Counted from the stretch's first letter, positions 1 to 7,881 are shown. The stretch: DNA of 31,383 nucleotides from Mageeibacillus sp. UBA1193 (GCA_002310155.1 DBYF01000132.1:1-31383), one strand, 5' to 3'. Notes: generated by a model not told the origin, from the sequence alone. Numbers and translations: made by a program.

Positions 1-554
1 CCCTGATGAAGCGGGATATTCAGTTCTGAAGCAGCCTCGATCAGCTTATTTCTCAAATCCAGATCATAGACCATAGTCTGATCCGGGAAACGCGGACCGA
101 ACTCATCAAGATTGGCTCCACGAAGCGGAGAATCACAGAAAAGTCCGATGTGATCGGTGATTACCATCAGTTCACTCGGCTTCATATTCGTATTGATTCC
201 ACCTGCAGCATTAGTCATAACCAGGGTCTTCACACCCAGTTTGGCCATTACACGTACATAGAAAGTAGCTTCCTGAGTCGAGTATCCTTCATAGAAATGG
301 AAGCGTCCCTTCATAATGAAGGTCAGTCGTCCTGAAAGGGTTGCAACGAGGAGCTTTCCGTCATGACCTGCTACAGTTGTTCTCGGGAAATGAGGAATCT
401 CCTCATAGGGAATGGTGGATATGGTTTCCACACGCTCTGTAAGCGGACCGAGACCGGATCCCAGCACAAGGCAGACATCCGGAATATCCGAAATTTGTGA
501 ACGGATATATTCCGAAGCCTCAACCACCTTCGAATAGTAATCAGAATCAGTCAT
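1..554 (-). CDS. punA: Purine nucleoside phosphorylase, 3' part missing (runs off the window)
   Basis: Cleaves purine (deoxy)ribonucleosides with phosphate to free base and (deoxy)ribose-1-phosphate, for cytoplasmic purine salvage. The frame stays open to base 1, so only about 184 N-terminal residues are visible. They show the trimeric PNP/MTAP-family signatures: a phosphate-loop GSGLGPL near residue 32, AGHDGKL, the GRFHFYEGY motif and TNAAGGIN, followed by a HIGLF/SPLRG stretch. The start is the ATG at 554, with GGAAAGGA about 5 nt upstream. The first 8 bp overlap the secA stop, so translation is probably coupled to secA and the gene is the last visible member of that operon. The pairing with secA is unusual, but the enzyme family is clear. 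The usual length is about 270 residues, so roughly a third is cut off. Confidence 0.93.
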   Translation of the reverse strand, partial: MTDSDYYSKVVEASEYIRSQISDIPDVCLVLGSGLGPLTERVETISTIPYEEIPHFPRTTVAGHDGKLLVATLSGRLTFIMKGRFHFYEGYSTQEATFYVRVMAKLGVKTLVMTNAAGGINTNMKPSELMVITDHIGLFCDSPLRGANLDEFGPRFPDQTMVYDLDLRNKLIEAASELNIPLHQ

Positions 555-3369
555 TGGAATCCTTTCCACAGCAGTTCTTATACTTCTTACCACTTCCGCA
601 CGGACACGGATCGTTACGGCCAACCTTCTTGGAATCACGCTTTACCGGCTGGTTCTGTGTGATGCCTGCCTGCTGGTGTGCCTTAGCGTCTTCTCCGGAC
701 TGGGCACGCTTAGCAACAGAATCAAGCTGAGCACTGCCGTGACCTTCCTGGAGTTTCTTAACGGAATTCTTTCTCTCGATGCGCTGACCTGCTTCAATGT
801 TCGCCTTCATGATCAGACGTACAGTATCGTTCTGGATAAGCATATTCATCTCATCGAACATCTCGGAACCTTCAATACGGTACTCAACAACCGGGTCCTT
901 CTGACCGACAGATCTCATTCCGATCGCATTACGGAGCTGATCCATAGCATCGATGTGATCCATCCACTTCTGGTCAACGTTGAAAAGAAGGATCTGACGC
1001 TCAGCTTCGCGGAAGATCTCCGGAGTAAGCTCTTCATCACGCTTCTCGAGTTTTTCAAGGCCCTGTTCAACAAGCTTTTCAGATACTTCAGATGCATCAG
1101 CGGAAGATTTCTCCGAAATTGTCTTGGAAAGATCCTCAAGAACCGGAACATCACCGAAAACATCAGCAATATTAGCTTTTAAGCCCTTGCACTCTTCTGT
1201 TCCGACATCGCCATCAAGAGCAACACGATCTACGATACGTTCAGCAACAGCTGTAAGCATCTTCTTAATAGTATCGTGAATATCTACACCATCGAGAACC
1301 TTTCTTCTCTGCTCATAGATAAGGTTTCTCTGAACGTTCATAACATCGTCGTATTCAAGAACGTGACGTCTTGTACTGAAGTTCATGCCCTCAACCTTCT
1401 TCTGGGCACTCTCGATCTGCTTGGAGAGGATACCGGACTGGATCTCAACAGACTCATCAACACCAAGCTTCTCAAATGCAGATGTTGCACGGTCACCACC
1501 GAACAGACGCATCAGATCATCATCCAAAGCGAGGAAGAACTTCGTGCGTCCCGGGTCACCCTGACGTCCGGCACGACCACGCAGCTGATTATCGATACGG
1601 CGGGATTCATGGCGCTCAGTACCAACGATAAAGAGACCGCCTGCCTCGCGTACCTTTTCAGTTTCATCCTTGATTTCTTCTTTAAACTTTTTCTCCAATG
1701 TAGAGAAACGTTCACGAGCCTCGAGGATAACTTCATCTTCTGTCTCGTTATATGCTGTAGATGCATCGATCAGTTCCTCAGTATAACCGAGCTTACGCAT
1801 CTCCTGCTTAGCCATAAATTCCGGGTTACCACCCAGCAGAATGTCAGTACCACGACCTGCCATGTTTGTCGCGATCGTAACAGCACCATAACGACCTGCC
1901 TGAGCGACGATCTCTGCCTCACGAAGATGGTTCTTAGCGTTCAAGACATCGTGCTTAATACCTGCACGTGTAAAGATCTTAGACAGGAATTCAGATTTAC
2001 TTACCTCAACCGTACCAACGAGTACCGGCTGGCCTTTCTCATGAGCTTCCTTAACCTGACGGAGAACCGCAGCATATTTACCGCTCTGGTTCTTATAAAC
2101 TGCGTCATGCTCATCGATACGGGCAATTGGCTTATTTGTCGGGATCTGGATAACATCGAGGCTGTAGATCTGACGGAATTCAGATTCCTCTGTGTAAGCT
2201 GTACCGGTCATACCGGCAAGTTTCTCATACATACGGAAGTAGTTCTGGAATGTGATAGTAGCCAGTGTCTTGGATTCTCTTTCTACCTTTACACCTTCCT
2301 TCGCCTCGATAGCCTGGTGGAGACCATCACTGAAACGACGGCCATACATCAGACGGCCTGTAAAGTCATCTACGATGATGACCTCACCGTTTGTAACAAC
2401 ATATTTCTGGTCGCGCTCCATTGTACCGTTAGCTTTAAGGGCGTTATTGATATAGTGCTGAAGATCGAAGTTCTCAGGATCGGAAAGGTTATTTACACCA
2501 AAGTGCTTCTCTGCCTTCTCAATACCCTTAGCAGTAAGAACAGCTGTTCTAGCTTTCTCATCAACTACATAGTCGCAGTCACCGCTGACATCATCGATAT
2601 CAACTTTCTCGTCTGTCTCGACAACAACGAACTTTTTCAGTGTCTTAACAAAACGGTCAGCCTTGGTATACATGTCGGAAGATTCTCCGCCCATACCGGA
2701 AATGATAAGAGGCGTTCTGGCTTCATCGATCAGGATACTATCGACCTCGTCGACGATCGCGTAAACGAGATCTCTCTGAACCATCTTCTCTTTACGGTCA
2801 ACCATGTTGTCACGGAGATAGTCAAATCCGAACTCGTTGTTTGTACCATATGTGATATCCGAATTATAAGCTTTTCTTCTGTCTGCATTGTCCATGTCAT
2901 GAACAATAAGACCAACAGTCAGGCCAAGATATCGGTAAACCTTACCCATCCACTCACTGTCTCGTTTTGCCAGGTAATCGTTGACGGTAACAACGTGAAC
3001 ACCACGGCCGGTAAGAGCATTAAGGTAAACCGGCAATGTAGCAACGAGTGTTTTACCTTCACCGGTCTTCATTTCAGCGATACGGCCCTGATGAAGGATA
3101 ATACCACCGATCAACTGTACCTGATACGGGCGAAGGCCCAGAACTCTGTATGCTGCCTCTCGGATCGTAGCAAAAGCATCCGGAAGAATATCGTCCAAAG
3201 TCTCTCCGTCAGCAAGACGCTTTTTCAGGACATCTGTCATGCCTTTCAGTTCTTTCTCCGACATTTCCTTGTACTTGTCAGACCGGCTCTCGATCGCCTC
3301 AACGATCGGCATGATGTGTTTGATCTCGTGATCGCTGTGCGTACCGAAGATCTTGGTAATAATGCTCAT
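547..3369 (-). CDS. secA: Preprotein translocase ATPase SecA
   Basis: Motor ATPase that pushes unfolded preproteins through the SecYEG channel at the inner face of the membrane. The 940 residues are full length. Walker A (MKTGEGKT) is near residues 100-106, followed by VVTVNDYLAKRD, the DEVDSIL Walker B near 206-212, IATNMAGRGTDI, and GTERHESRRIDNQLRGRAGR of the second nucleotide-binding fold. The protein ends in a cysteine-rich SEC-C zinc motif (RNDPCPCGSGKKYKNCC), the usual SecB/ribosome/phospholipid contact. The start ATG overlaps the yerC stop as ATGA, preceded by a GAAAGGAAA ribosome site. The tail overlaps the nucleoside phosphorylase start by 8 bp. Nothing is truncated or missing. Confidence 0.98.
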   Translation of the reverse strand: MSIITKIFGTHSDHEIKHIMPIVEAIESRSDKYKEMSEKELKGMTDVLKKRLADGETLDDILPDAFATIREAAYRVLGLRPYQVQLIGGIILHQGRIAEMKTGEGKTLVATLPVYLNALTGRGVHVVTVNDYLAKRDSEWMGKVYRYLGLTVGLIVHDMDNADRRKAYNSDITYGTNNEFGFDYLRDNMVDRKEKMVQRDLVYAIVDEVDSILIDEARTPLIISGMGGESSDMYTKADRFVKTLKKFVVVETDEKVDIDDVSGDCDYVVDEKARTAVLTAKGIEKAEKHFGVNNLSDPENFDLQHYINNALKANGTMERDQKYVVTNGEVIIVDDFTGRLMYGRRFSDGLHQAIEAKEGVKVERESKTLATITFQNYFRMYEKLAGMTGTAYTEESEFRQIYSLDVIQIPTNKPIARIDEHDAVYKNQSGKYAAVLRQVKEAHEKGQPVLVGTVEVSKSEFLSKIFTRAGIKHDVLNAKNHLREAEIVAQAGRYGAVTIATNMAGRGTDILLGGNPEFMAKQEMRKLGYTEELIDASTAYNETEDEVILEARERFSTLEKKFKEEIKDETEKVREAGGLFIVGTERHESRRIDNQLRGRAGRQGDPGRTKFFLALDDDLMRLFGGDRATSAFEKLGVDESVEIQSGILSKQIESAQKKVEGMNFSTRRHVLEYDDVMNVQRNLIYEQRRKVLDGVDIHDTIKKMLTAVAERIVDRVALDGDVGTEECKGLKANIADVFGDVPVLEDLSKTISEKSSADASEVSEKLVEQGLEKLEKRDEELTPEIFREAERQILLFNVDQKWMDHIDAMDQLRNAIGMRSVGQKDPVVEYRIEGSEMFDEMNMLIQNDTVRLIMKANIEAGQRIERKNSVKKLQEGHGSAQLDSVAKRAQSGEDAKAHQQAGITQNQPVKRDSKKVGRNDPCPCGSGKKYKNCCGKDSND

Positions 3370-3704
3370 TTCTTTCCTTTTCCTTCCGTTTTTCCTTTTT
3401 CTGATTTCTCAGCCTGTATATTCATTCTGTCAAGCACTGTCCGGTAGCCATCAGCTCCATAATCCAGACAACGCTTCACGCGACTGATCGTAGCTGTGCT
3501 GACTCCTGTCTTCTCGAAGATCTCCGTGTAGGTATAACCCTTCGCAAGAAGGATCGCTACCTGAAATCTCGAAGCAAGCGACTTTATCTCGGAGATCGTG
3601 CAGAGATCTTCGAACAGAGAATAACACTCGTCCGTCGTCTCCAGAGTCAGGATCGCCTTGAAAAGATCATCCATATGCTCATCTTTTAACTTGTCGTTTA
3701 CCAT
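3366..3704 (-). CDS. yerC: YerC/YecD-family TrpR-like helix-turn-helix protein
   Basis: 112-residue all-helical protein of the TrpR-related YerC/YecD family, a small DNA-binding fold common in Firmicutes. Residues about 14-35 (LFKAILTLETTDECYSLFED) match the family's N-terminal helices. The helix-turn-helix follows: LASRFQVAILLAKGYTY, then TEIFEKTGVSTATISRVKR, where the STATISRV segment is the recognition helix seen in TrpR-type repressors. In Bacillus the family lies beside purine, nucleotide or DNA-repair genes and its target is unclear. Here the gene sits 4 nt after a small membrane protein and overlaps secA by 4 bp (ATGA), so it is cotranscribed with secA. The charged tail beyond the domain (KSEKGKTEGKGKK) is unremarkable. 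Whether it regulates this operon cannot be seen from sequence. Confidence 0.9.
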   Translation of the reverse strand: MVNDKLKDEHMDDLFKAILTLETTDECYSLFEDLCTISEIKSLASRFQVAILLAKGYTYTEIFEKTGVSTATISRVKRCLDYGADGYRTVLDRMNIQAEKSEKGKTEGKGKK

Positions 3705-3708
3705 CGTT

Positions 3709-3942
3709 TCACTCTGCGAGACTGATCAGATAATCAATAAAGCGGTCAAGATAACCGGTAGATACAAAGAAAACGCAAAGAGTAACCAGAAGGATCACAA
3801 CAATAGCGATAAGAATACGCTTTGTCATTAACTGTCTCTTGGCTACACGGAGAACATCTCCAATAGACATATCGCCTTTTTTGCCTGCGCCTGCCTGCTT
3901 TGTAGAGCCTACCTCTCTAACCTGCTCGATACTCTGTTTCAA
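3709..3942 (-). CDS. Small single-pass membrane protein ahead of yerC-secA
   Basis: I do not recognise this 77-residue protein. The chosen start is the TTG at 3942, because GGAGGAAAG lies about 7 nt upstream. An in-frame ATG at 4050 would put the start upstream of the promoter, at bases the promoter's transcript would not contain. The visible layout is a short charged N-terminal region with KQAGAGKKGD, an amphipathic MSIGDVLRVAKRQLMTKR stretch, one hydrophobic helix (ILIAIVVILLVTLCVFFVS) and a short tail ending DRFIDYLISLAE. The size and single helix recall SecE, but I see no SecE motif. It is the first gene after the sigma-A promoter at 3989-4017 and 4 nt from yerC, so it may assist export or simply lead the operon. 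Confidence 0.7.
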   Translation of the reverse strand: MKQSIEQVREVGSTKQAGAGKKGDMSIGDVLRVAKRQLMTKRILIAIVVILLVTLCVFFVSTGYLDRFIDYLISLAE

Positions 3943-3988
3943 TCTCTTTCCTCCGAAAACACAGTAACTCAAAATATCAGCTCCTAAT

Positions 3989-4017
3989 ACTATACCGCAA
4001 GGAAAGAATTGTGACAA
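3989..4017 (-). promoter_or_regulatory. Sigma-A promoter of the small membrane protein-yerC-secA-PNP operon
   Basis: On the minus strand, TTGTCA (4012-4017) and TATAGT (3989-3994) are separated by exactly 17 bp. The bases just upstream of the -35 are very AT-rich (AAAAAAG, then the palindrome at 4027-4046), which could act as an UP element. The distance from the -10 to the TTG start at 3942 leaves a leader of about 40 nt. Confidence 0.75.
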
Positions 4018-4026
4018 CAACTTTTT

Positions 4027-4046
4027 TATATATATTAATATATATA
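4027..4046. repeat. Perfect 20-bp A/T-only palindrome
   Basis: TATATATATT is followed by its exact reverse complement. It lies between the stop of the pseudopilin-like gene (4050) and the -35 of the secA operon. On the minus strand it is followed by six A, not T, so it does not resemble a terminator. It may be an UP element or a DNA-bending site; in an AT-rich intergenic gap it could also be chance. Confidence 0.6.
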
Positions 4047-4049
4047 GCA

Positions 4050-5084
4050 CTAACTGTCCGGATTCCCGGAATCGTTGTAATGATTAGATTTTTCGTATTC
4101 TTCGACCTTCAGGCCGATCCCCCGCTCAGCGGCATACTCCTCCATCTCGGATATGTACTGTCTACTGCTCTCTGATCCATTCTCAGGTATGATCAGCAGC
4201 AGTGTTTTCCGGGTAGATGGAGTCATCTGAACGGAGATTCCGGATTGATCTGCGCCGTTAAATCCTTCGAGATCCTTGATGTAGGACTTCAGTTTCTTCC
4301 TAACATTCGCGCATTCCTCGTAATATGGCGAAGTAGTATCCATACTTTTGATTGAAACGACTTCATTCTCCGTGCTGTACGCGATCACCGGGAAATTATA
4401 TGGAAGATTCCCGCCAAACTGCTCACGTATCGCTTGACCACGTTCAAAATTCTCCAGATCCCATACAGATCCTTCAGAATCCTTTTTTCCCTCATTTTCA
4501 GTGCTTCTTAATGGTATTGCATCAGCATATAATGCGATTGAGGTACAGTAAGATCTTGGTAATCTCACTTTTCCTGCTACTATGTCATAGTACACACTTA
4601 CATAGATACTTTTGTCTGCGCTTTCGTAATCAAGGTATACCGAGACATCCTGAACTATATCCTCATAGACCCACTCTGAATTAACAAGTGAATAGTATTC
4701 CTCTACGATACGGTCACGTACATAACGGCCAAAAAGTGCAGTTCCCACAAGATCCTCAAGATCAACGCCGGTTACACCGCTCGCGGAACCAATAACTCCA
4801 AGAGCATCATCAAGCTGATAAGTATCAAAAGAAACATTATCGGCAACACCGAACGCAGAGACCAGATCATCGGCACATGATATACCATTAGATGCTAAAG
4901 GAATGACCACATTCAGCTCCGACACAACATTTTCAGATGCTCTCTGCATATAAAGCTCAGCATTGACCGCCGTTACAGATGAAATTGCTGCACAGATGAG
5001 GACCATAAAGAGCGATACTGCAATCGCAGCTTCAATAACGACAGATCCGATCCTGGAGCGGAAATGCCTATTCTCTGTTCTCAT
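4050..5084 (-). CDS. TadE-like pseudopilin/secreted protein with N-terminal membrane helix
   Basis: About 344 residues. The start is the ATG at 5084, with AAGGAGG 10 nt upstream inside the preceding gene, giving a 17-bp overlap. After a short basic N-terminus (MRTENRHFRSRIGS) comes VVIEAAIAVSLFMVLICAAI, a hydrophobic helix with the small-residue/Glu pattern seen in TadE-like and type IV-like pilins (Glu a few residues after the Gly). The rest is soluble, predicted extracytoplasmic, and ends with a hydrophilic tail. It is the third member of a tight cluster with a DUF5702-like protein and a small pilin-like protein. No Tad ATPase (CpaF) or TadB/C platform gene lies in the window. The exact family is uncertain; a role in a surface filament or envelope complex is inferred from the helix pattern and neighbours only. 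Confidence 0.6.
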   Translation of the reverse strand: MRTENRHFRSRIGSVVIEAAIAVSLFMVLICAAISSVTAVNAELYMQRASENVVSELNVVIPLASNGISCADDLVSAFGVADNVSFDTYQLDDALGVIGSASGVTGVDLEDLVGTALFGRYVRDRIVEEYYSLVNSEWVYEDIVQDVSVYLDYESADKSIYVSVYYDIVAGKVRLPRSYCTSIALYADAIPLRSTENEGKKDSEGSVWDLENFERGQAIREQFGGNLPYNFPVIAYSTENEVVSIKSMDTTSPYYEECANVRKKLKSYIKDLEGFNGADQSGISVQMTPSTRKTLLLIIPENGSESSRQYISEMEEYAAERGIGLKVEEYEKSNHYNDSGNPDS

Positions 5085-6459
5085 ACAGTTCGAACCTCCT
5101 TCGTACCTCATACGAATCATCCCCAAGATTCCCCTTTGAAGCAACTCCGGTAAAAAGATGATCTCCGCAGTCCCTTCTAATAACAGTCAGCATCCGATCC
5201 AGAAGCTTATCTTCCGGAATAAACAGAAGAAATACTCTGAAATAGTCCCGATAAGTCGTATCTGCAACATCCTCAACAGAATCATGGTAAAACAGTGGAA
5301 CAGACTTTCCCGAAATAAGCTTCGATGCATCTTTTACAGCGCGGGCAAAAGCCATAAAAAATACGATTGTATACTGAATCGCAGTTGGATCAATATATAC
5401 AGTGAAAAATGAAGTTATCCATATCATTATCGAGATCACCTGAGCGACCATATATGCGGTACTCATGACTGATTCATCCATAAGATAAGCGCAGAAATCA
5501 AGGATCAGGCGGGTACCGAGTATCATTCCATAAGAAACGCCGTTATTGAAGATCTTTGAATCCCTGCCAGTAAGAAGATATTCCAGATCACCCGTGTTTT
5601 CATCATCATGAATCTGTGAAAATGGGATCCCTATTATATTGCTTTCTTCTTCAAAACCGTCCTCACCTTCGTATCCCGACACTCTTGAATCAAAGGAAAA
5701 AGCCGCGTATTCATTGATCAGAAGCCGGTCCACGATCGAAGGGAGCTCATAATCCATGTACCCATCCATCGCATCGGCAAGATCTCCCATACACGTAGGA
5801 TCAAAAAGAGACAGTTCTACGGATGTATCCCCTATCTCCATGACCGCACTTGCATTTCTCTTCCAAATTTCATCCATCTCATCAACAAACGAATAGAAAT
5901 AGGACAGATTCTTCTCCATCCCCTGCGCTACGCATTCATCCTCGATCGAGCTCCAGATTTCGGAATAACTTTCACGATTGAGTATATAATCCTTGAAAGT
6001 CGGGAGCCAGGTCTCTATTCCCGAACTGCTTTTAGATCCTGAACCGGTAATTCCTGATATCGATACTCCAAGGCGGTCCATGATACCAGATCCCTCAAAA
6101 GCAAGTCCTCGCAGGCGCATATATTCAGATATCGAAACACGAAGATCATCACTGTCAAACTCATCCGTTAGTTCGTATTCAAAAGACATATCCGGATACT
6201 TCCAGGTCATCTCATCAAATACAGCATGATCCGACTCGATAGAATCAAGCGCATATATTCCATACCAGTCCAGGTATTGCCTGTCAAACTGAGATAGGAT
6301 CTGTTCCGTCTGATGAGACACCGCCGAAGCAAGAATAACCTCCTGCTTTCTGCGGTACGCGCCTTTGATATATATACTTTCAAGGATTATAGCCGCAGAT
6401 AGCACAATACAGAGAAACAAAGTGATCGTTCCTTTACGGTCACTCAATCGTCTTTTCAT
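5068..6459 (-). CDS. DUF5702/TadG-like membrane-anchored protein
   Basis: 463 residues from the ATG at 6459, which has an AGGAGG site 6 nt upstream; a longer in-frame start exists but lacks one. The N-terminus MKRRLSDRKGTITLFLCIVL is a basic stretch running into a membrane helix, as in TadE/TadG-type proteins. It continues with EVILASAVSHQTEQILSQFD and a YLDWYGIYAL segment that resembles the conserved DUF5702 pattern (membrane helix, then a stretch where the chain becomes extracytoplasmic). A hydrophobic region with several helices follows near residues 325-395. Towards the C-terminus, TTYRDYFRVFLLFIPEDKLL also fits DUF5702. Its start lies 10 nt after the small pilin-like gene, and it overlaps the next gene by 17 bp. 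The substrate and the filament it serves are unknown. Confidence 0.65.
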   Translation of the reverse strand: MKRRLSDRKGTITLFLCIVLSAAIILESIYIKGAYRRKQEVILASAVSHQTEQILSQFDRQYLDWYGIYALDSIESDHAVFDEMTWKYPDMSFEYELTDEFDSDDLRVSISEYMRLRGLAFEGSGIMDRLGVSISGITGSGSKSSSGIETWLPTFKDYILNRESYSEIWSSIEDECVAQGMEKNLSYFYSFVDEMDEIWKRNASAVMEIGDTSVELSLFDPTCMGDLADAMDGYMDYELPSIVDRLLINEYAAFSFDSRVSGYEGEDGFEEESNIIGIPFSQIHDDENTGDLEYLLTGRDSKIFNNGVSYGMILGTRLILDFCAYLMDESVMSTAYMVAQVISIMIWITSFFTVYIDPTAIQYTIVFFMAFARAVKDASKLISGKSVPLFYHDSVEDVADTTYRDYFRVFLLFIPEDKLLDRMLTVIRRDCGDHLFTGVASKGNLGDDSYEVRRRFELYENRE

Positions 6460-6469
6460 ATACTGCCTC

Positions 6470-6742
6470 CTATCCGAGCACAATACGCAGGGAGTCACGT
6501 ACTCCTCTTCCAAAGCGATAGGCTTTCTCCGGGCAGCTCATCTCAACATCCCAGCTGTTATTCCCGCTGGTCTTTCTCTGTACTTTGAATACTGTGTTCT
6601 TTTTGTTGTCTTCATCCTGACAGTTCACGGATAGTGATGCGATCTCCTGAGTCCGTAAATATACTGTCGGGCACATTGACAGGGCCAGGCAAAGAACTGT
6701 GAAAACTACTGAAAATACAATCGCAGTCTGAATTGTATGCAT
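6470..6742 (-). CDS. Small pilin-like membrane protein
   Basis: 90 residues from the ATG at 6742, placed by AGGAGGTGA 8 nt upstream; the in-frame ATG at 6763 lies before that site. The N-terminus MHTIQTAIVFSVVFTVLCLAL is one hydrophobic helix, followed by a soluble part of about 65 residues with two cysteines. The N-terminal architecture matches small TadE-like subunits, but I do not recognise a family. It is the first of three closely spaced genes (10-nt gap, then a 17-bp overlap). I could not find a convincing promoter in the 100 bp upstream: a TTGACA and a TATTAT are present but 22 bp apart. Confidence 0.55.
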   Translation of the reverse strand: MHTIQTAIVFSVVFTVLCLALSMCPTVYLRTQEIASLSVNCQDEDNKKNTVFKVQRKTSGNNSWDVEMSCPEKAYRFGRGVRDSLRIVLG

Positions 6743-6841
6743 ATTCGTCACCTCCTGCCTCAATATATCAGGAAGCGAAAAAATAATACTCGGATTTATT
6801 CGACAAATACTGTCAAAAGTACCACGATTAGGTGAAAACCA

Positions 6842-7471
6842 TCAAAAGAAAGGATTGAAGTTCTTTTCCGAACCAAGATCCGTAGAAGGACCATGACCGG
6901 GATAACAGACAATACCATCATCCATCGTCTGAAGAAGCTTGATTGATTCAACCATATCAGAATGGGAACCGCCCAGATCTGTTCTACCGATACTCTGCTT
7001 GAAAAGCATATCACCTGTGAACATGATCTGTTTCCCGTCCTCAAAAGAAAACAGGAAACAGACAGAACCCGAAGTATGTCCGGGAGTTCGGACGAGCTTT
7101 ATCAAAAAAGGTTCATCTGATTGTATTCCCAGCATCTGTGAAGAAACCTCGTTATCCGTCAGTATCTCAGATGGAACATTTACAGACACATTAATGCCGA
7201 AGCTGGCTGCATGATTCAGATACGGATCGGAAAGCATGCTCTGATCTTGTTTGGAAATATAAAGCGGGCAATGAAAACGATTCACAATATCTTCAGCTTC
7301 CGCTATATGATCGAAATGTCCATGAGTACAGAAAACCGCCTTCACTTCTATGTCAGAAAGCTTCGTTTCAGCCCATGGACAGCAAGGATCAATGACCAGA
7401 GCTTCAGATCCAAAGCGCAGAACATACATATTGGCACATGCAAGGCCATACGGAAACGTGAGAATATCCAT
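6842..7471 (-). CDS. MBL-fold metal-dependent hydrolase (glyoxalase II-like)
   Basis: A 209-residue single-domain metallo-beta-lactamase-fold hydrolase of the YqgX/GloB-like group. The metal ligands are all present: THGHFDH (residues 49-55), PGHTSGS (about 130), TGDMLF (about 153) and PGHG (about 194). GloB-like enzymes hydrolyse thioesters such as S-lactoylglutathione, but many small MBL proteins have other substrates, so the reaction is not assigned. It starts 8 nt after the methylglyoxal-synthase homologue and is probably cotranscribed with it. A link to methylglyoxal detoxification would be tempting, but the neighbour seems inactive. The ribosome site is weak. Confidence 0.85.
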   Translation of the reverse strand: MDILTFPYGLACANMYVLRFGSEALVIDPCCPWAETKLSDIEVKAVFCTHGHFDHIAEAEDIVNRFHCPLYISKQDQSMLSDPYLNHAASFGINVSVNVPSEILTDNEVSSQMLGIQSDEPFLIKLVRTPGHTSGSVCFLFSFEDGKQIMFTGDMLFKQSIGRTDLGGSHSDMVESIKLLQTMDDGIVCYPGHGPSTDLGSEKNFNPFF

Positions 7472-7479
7472 ACAATTTC

Positions 7480-7881
7480 TTAGAAAGAAGAATCACGAAC
7501 GAGATCACGCCAGTCAAGGTCACCACGGTCGATCGCAAGGATCAGGATCTCGGCGCTGGCAAGATTTGTGGCATACGGGATGCTGTTATAGTCACAAGCC
7601 TTAAGAAGCGGATTGATCTCGTTATAATTCGCAAGCTGAGTGTCTCTCAAATAGATCACGGAGTCGATCTCGTTATACTCTGCACGGGAAGCCAGCTGGT
7701 CAAAACCACCAGAATAGTCAGTAGAAAGACCTACCACATTCAGGTCGGCTGCAGATTCAAGCAAAGTCGCCGTGTTATGCAGCGAAATAAGAGTATGTTT
7801 AGAGAGAAGCTGACGATACGCTATGCAAAAGTTTACAAGAAGCTCATTCTTCCGATTATCAGCCATAACAACAATCTTCAT
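7480..7881 (-). CDS. Methylglyoxal-synthase-fold protein with degenerate active site
   Basis: 133 residues. The frame and length match methylglyoxal synthase (MgsA), and the C-terminal half aligns well: EYNEIDSVIYLRD, then IPYATNLASAEILI and RGDLDWRDLV. Aligned from memory to E. coli MgsA, most catalytic and phosphate-binding residues differ. The TGTTG phosphate loop is LHNTA (34-38), the catalytic base Asp71 is Phe60, His19 is Ala7, His98 is Asn85 and Asp101 is Glu88; Asp20 (D8) and Asp91 (D80) remain. The gene is probably an mgsA-derived protein that no longer makes methylglyoxal, retained next to the mre/PBP2 locus where clostridial mgsA often lies. It may bind another anionic ligand or have a structural or regulatory role. 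It has its own promoter, and a GGAGG site precedes the ATG at 7881. Confidence 0.8.
   Translation of the reverse strand: MKIVVMADNRKNELLVNFCIAYRQLLSKHTLISLHNTATLLESAADLNVVGLSTDYSGGFDQLASRAEYNEIDSVIYLRDTQLANYNEINPLLKACDYNSIPYATNLASAEILILAIDRGDLDWRDLVRDSSF

Noticed and set aside
1276..3447. Long plus-strand open frame of 723 codons opposite secA
   Set aside because: It lies wholly antisense to secA and the start of yerC, has no family motif and has an odd composition rich in Leu, Thr, Cys and Asn. It arises from the codon bias of secA.
3709..3942. SecE identity for the small membrane protein near secA
   Set aside because: Size and single helix fit, but no SecE motif can be seen and secE normally lies by nusG/rplK.
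4027..4046. Terminator after the pseudopilin-like gene (A/T palindrome)
   Set aside because: All A/T stem followed by A, not T, on the coding strand; recorded as a repeat instead.
6764..6841. Promoter for the pseudopilin trio (TTGACA and TATTAT)
   Set aside because: The elements are 22 bp apart, outside the usable range; no better pair was found.
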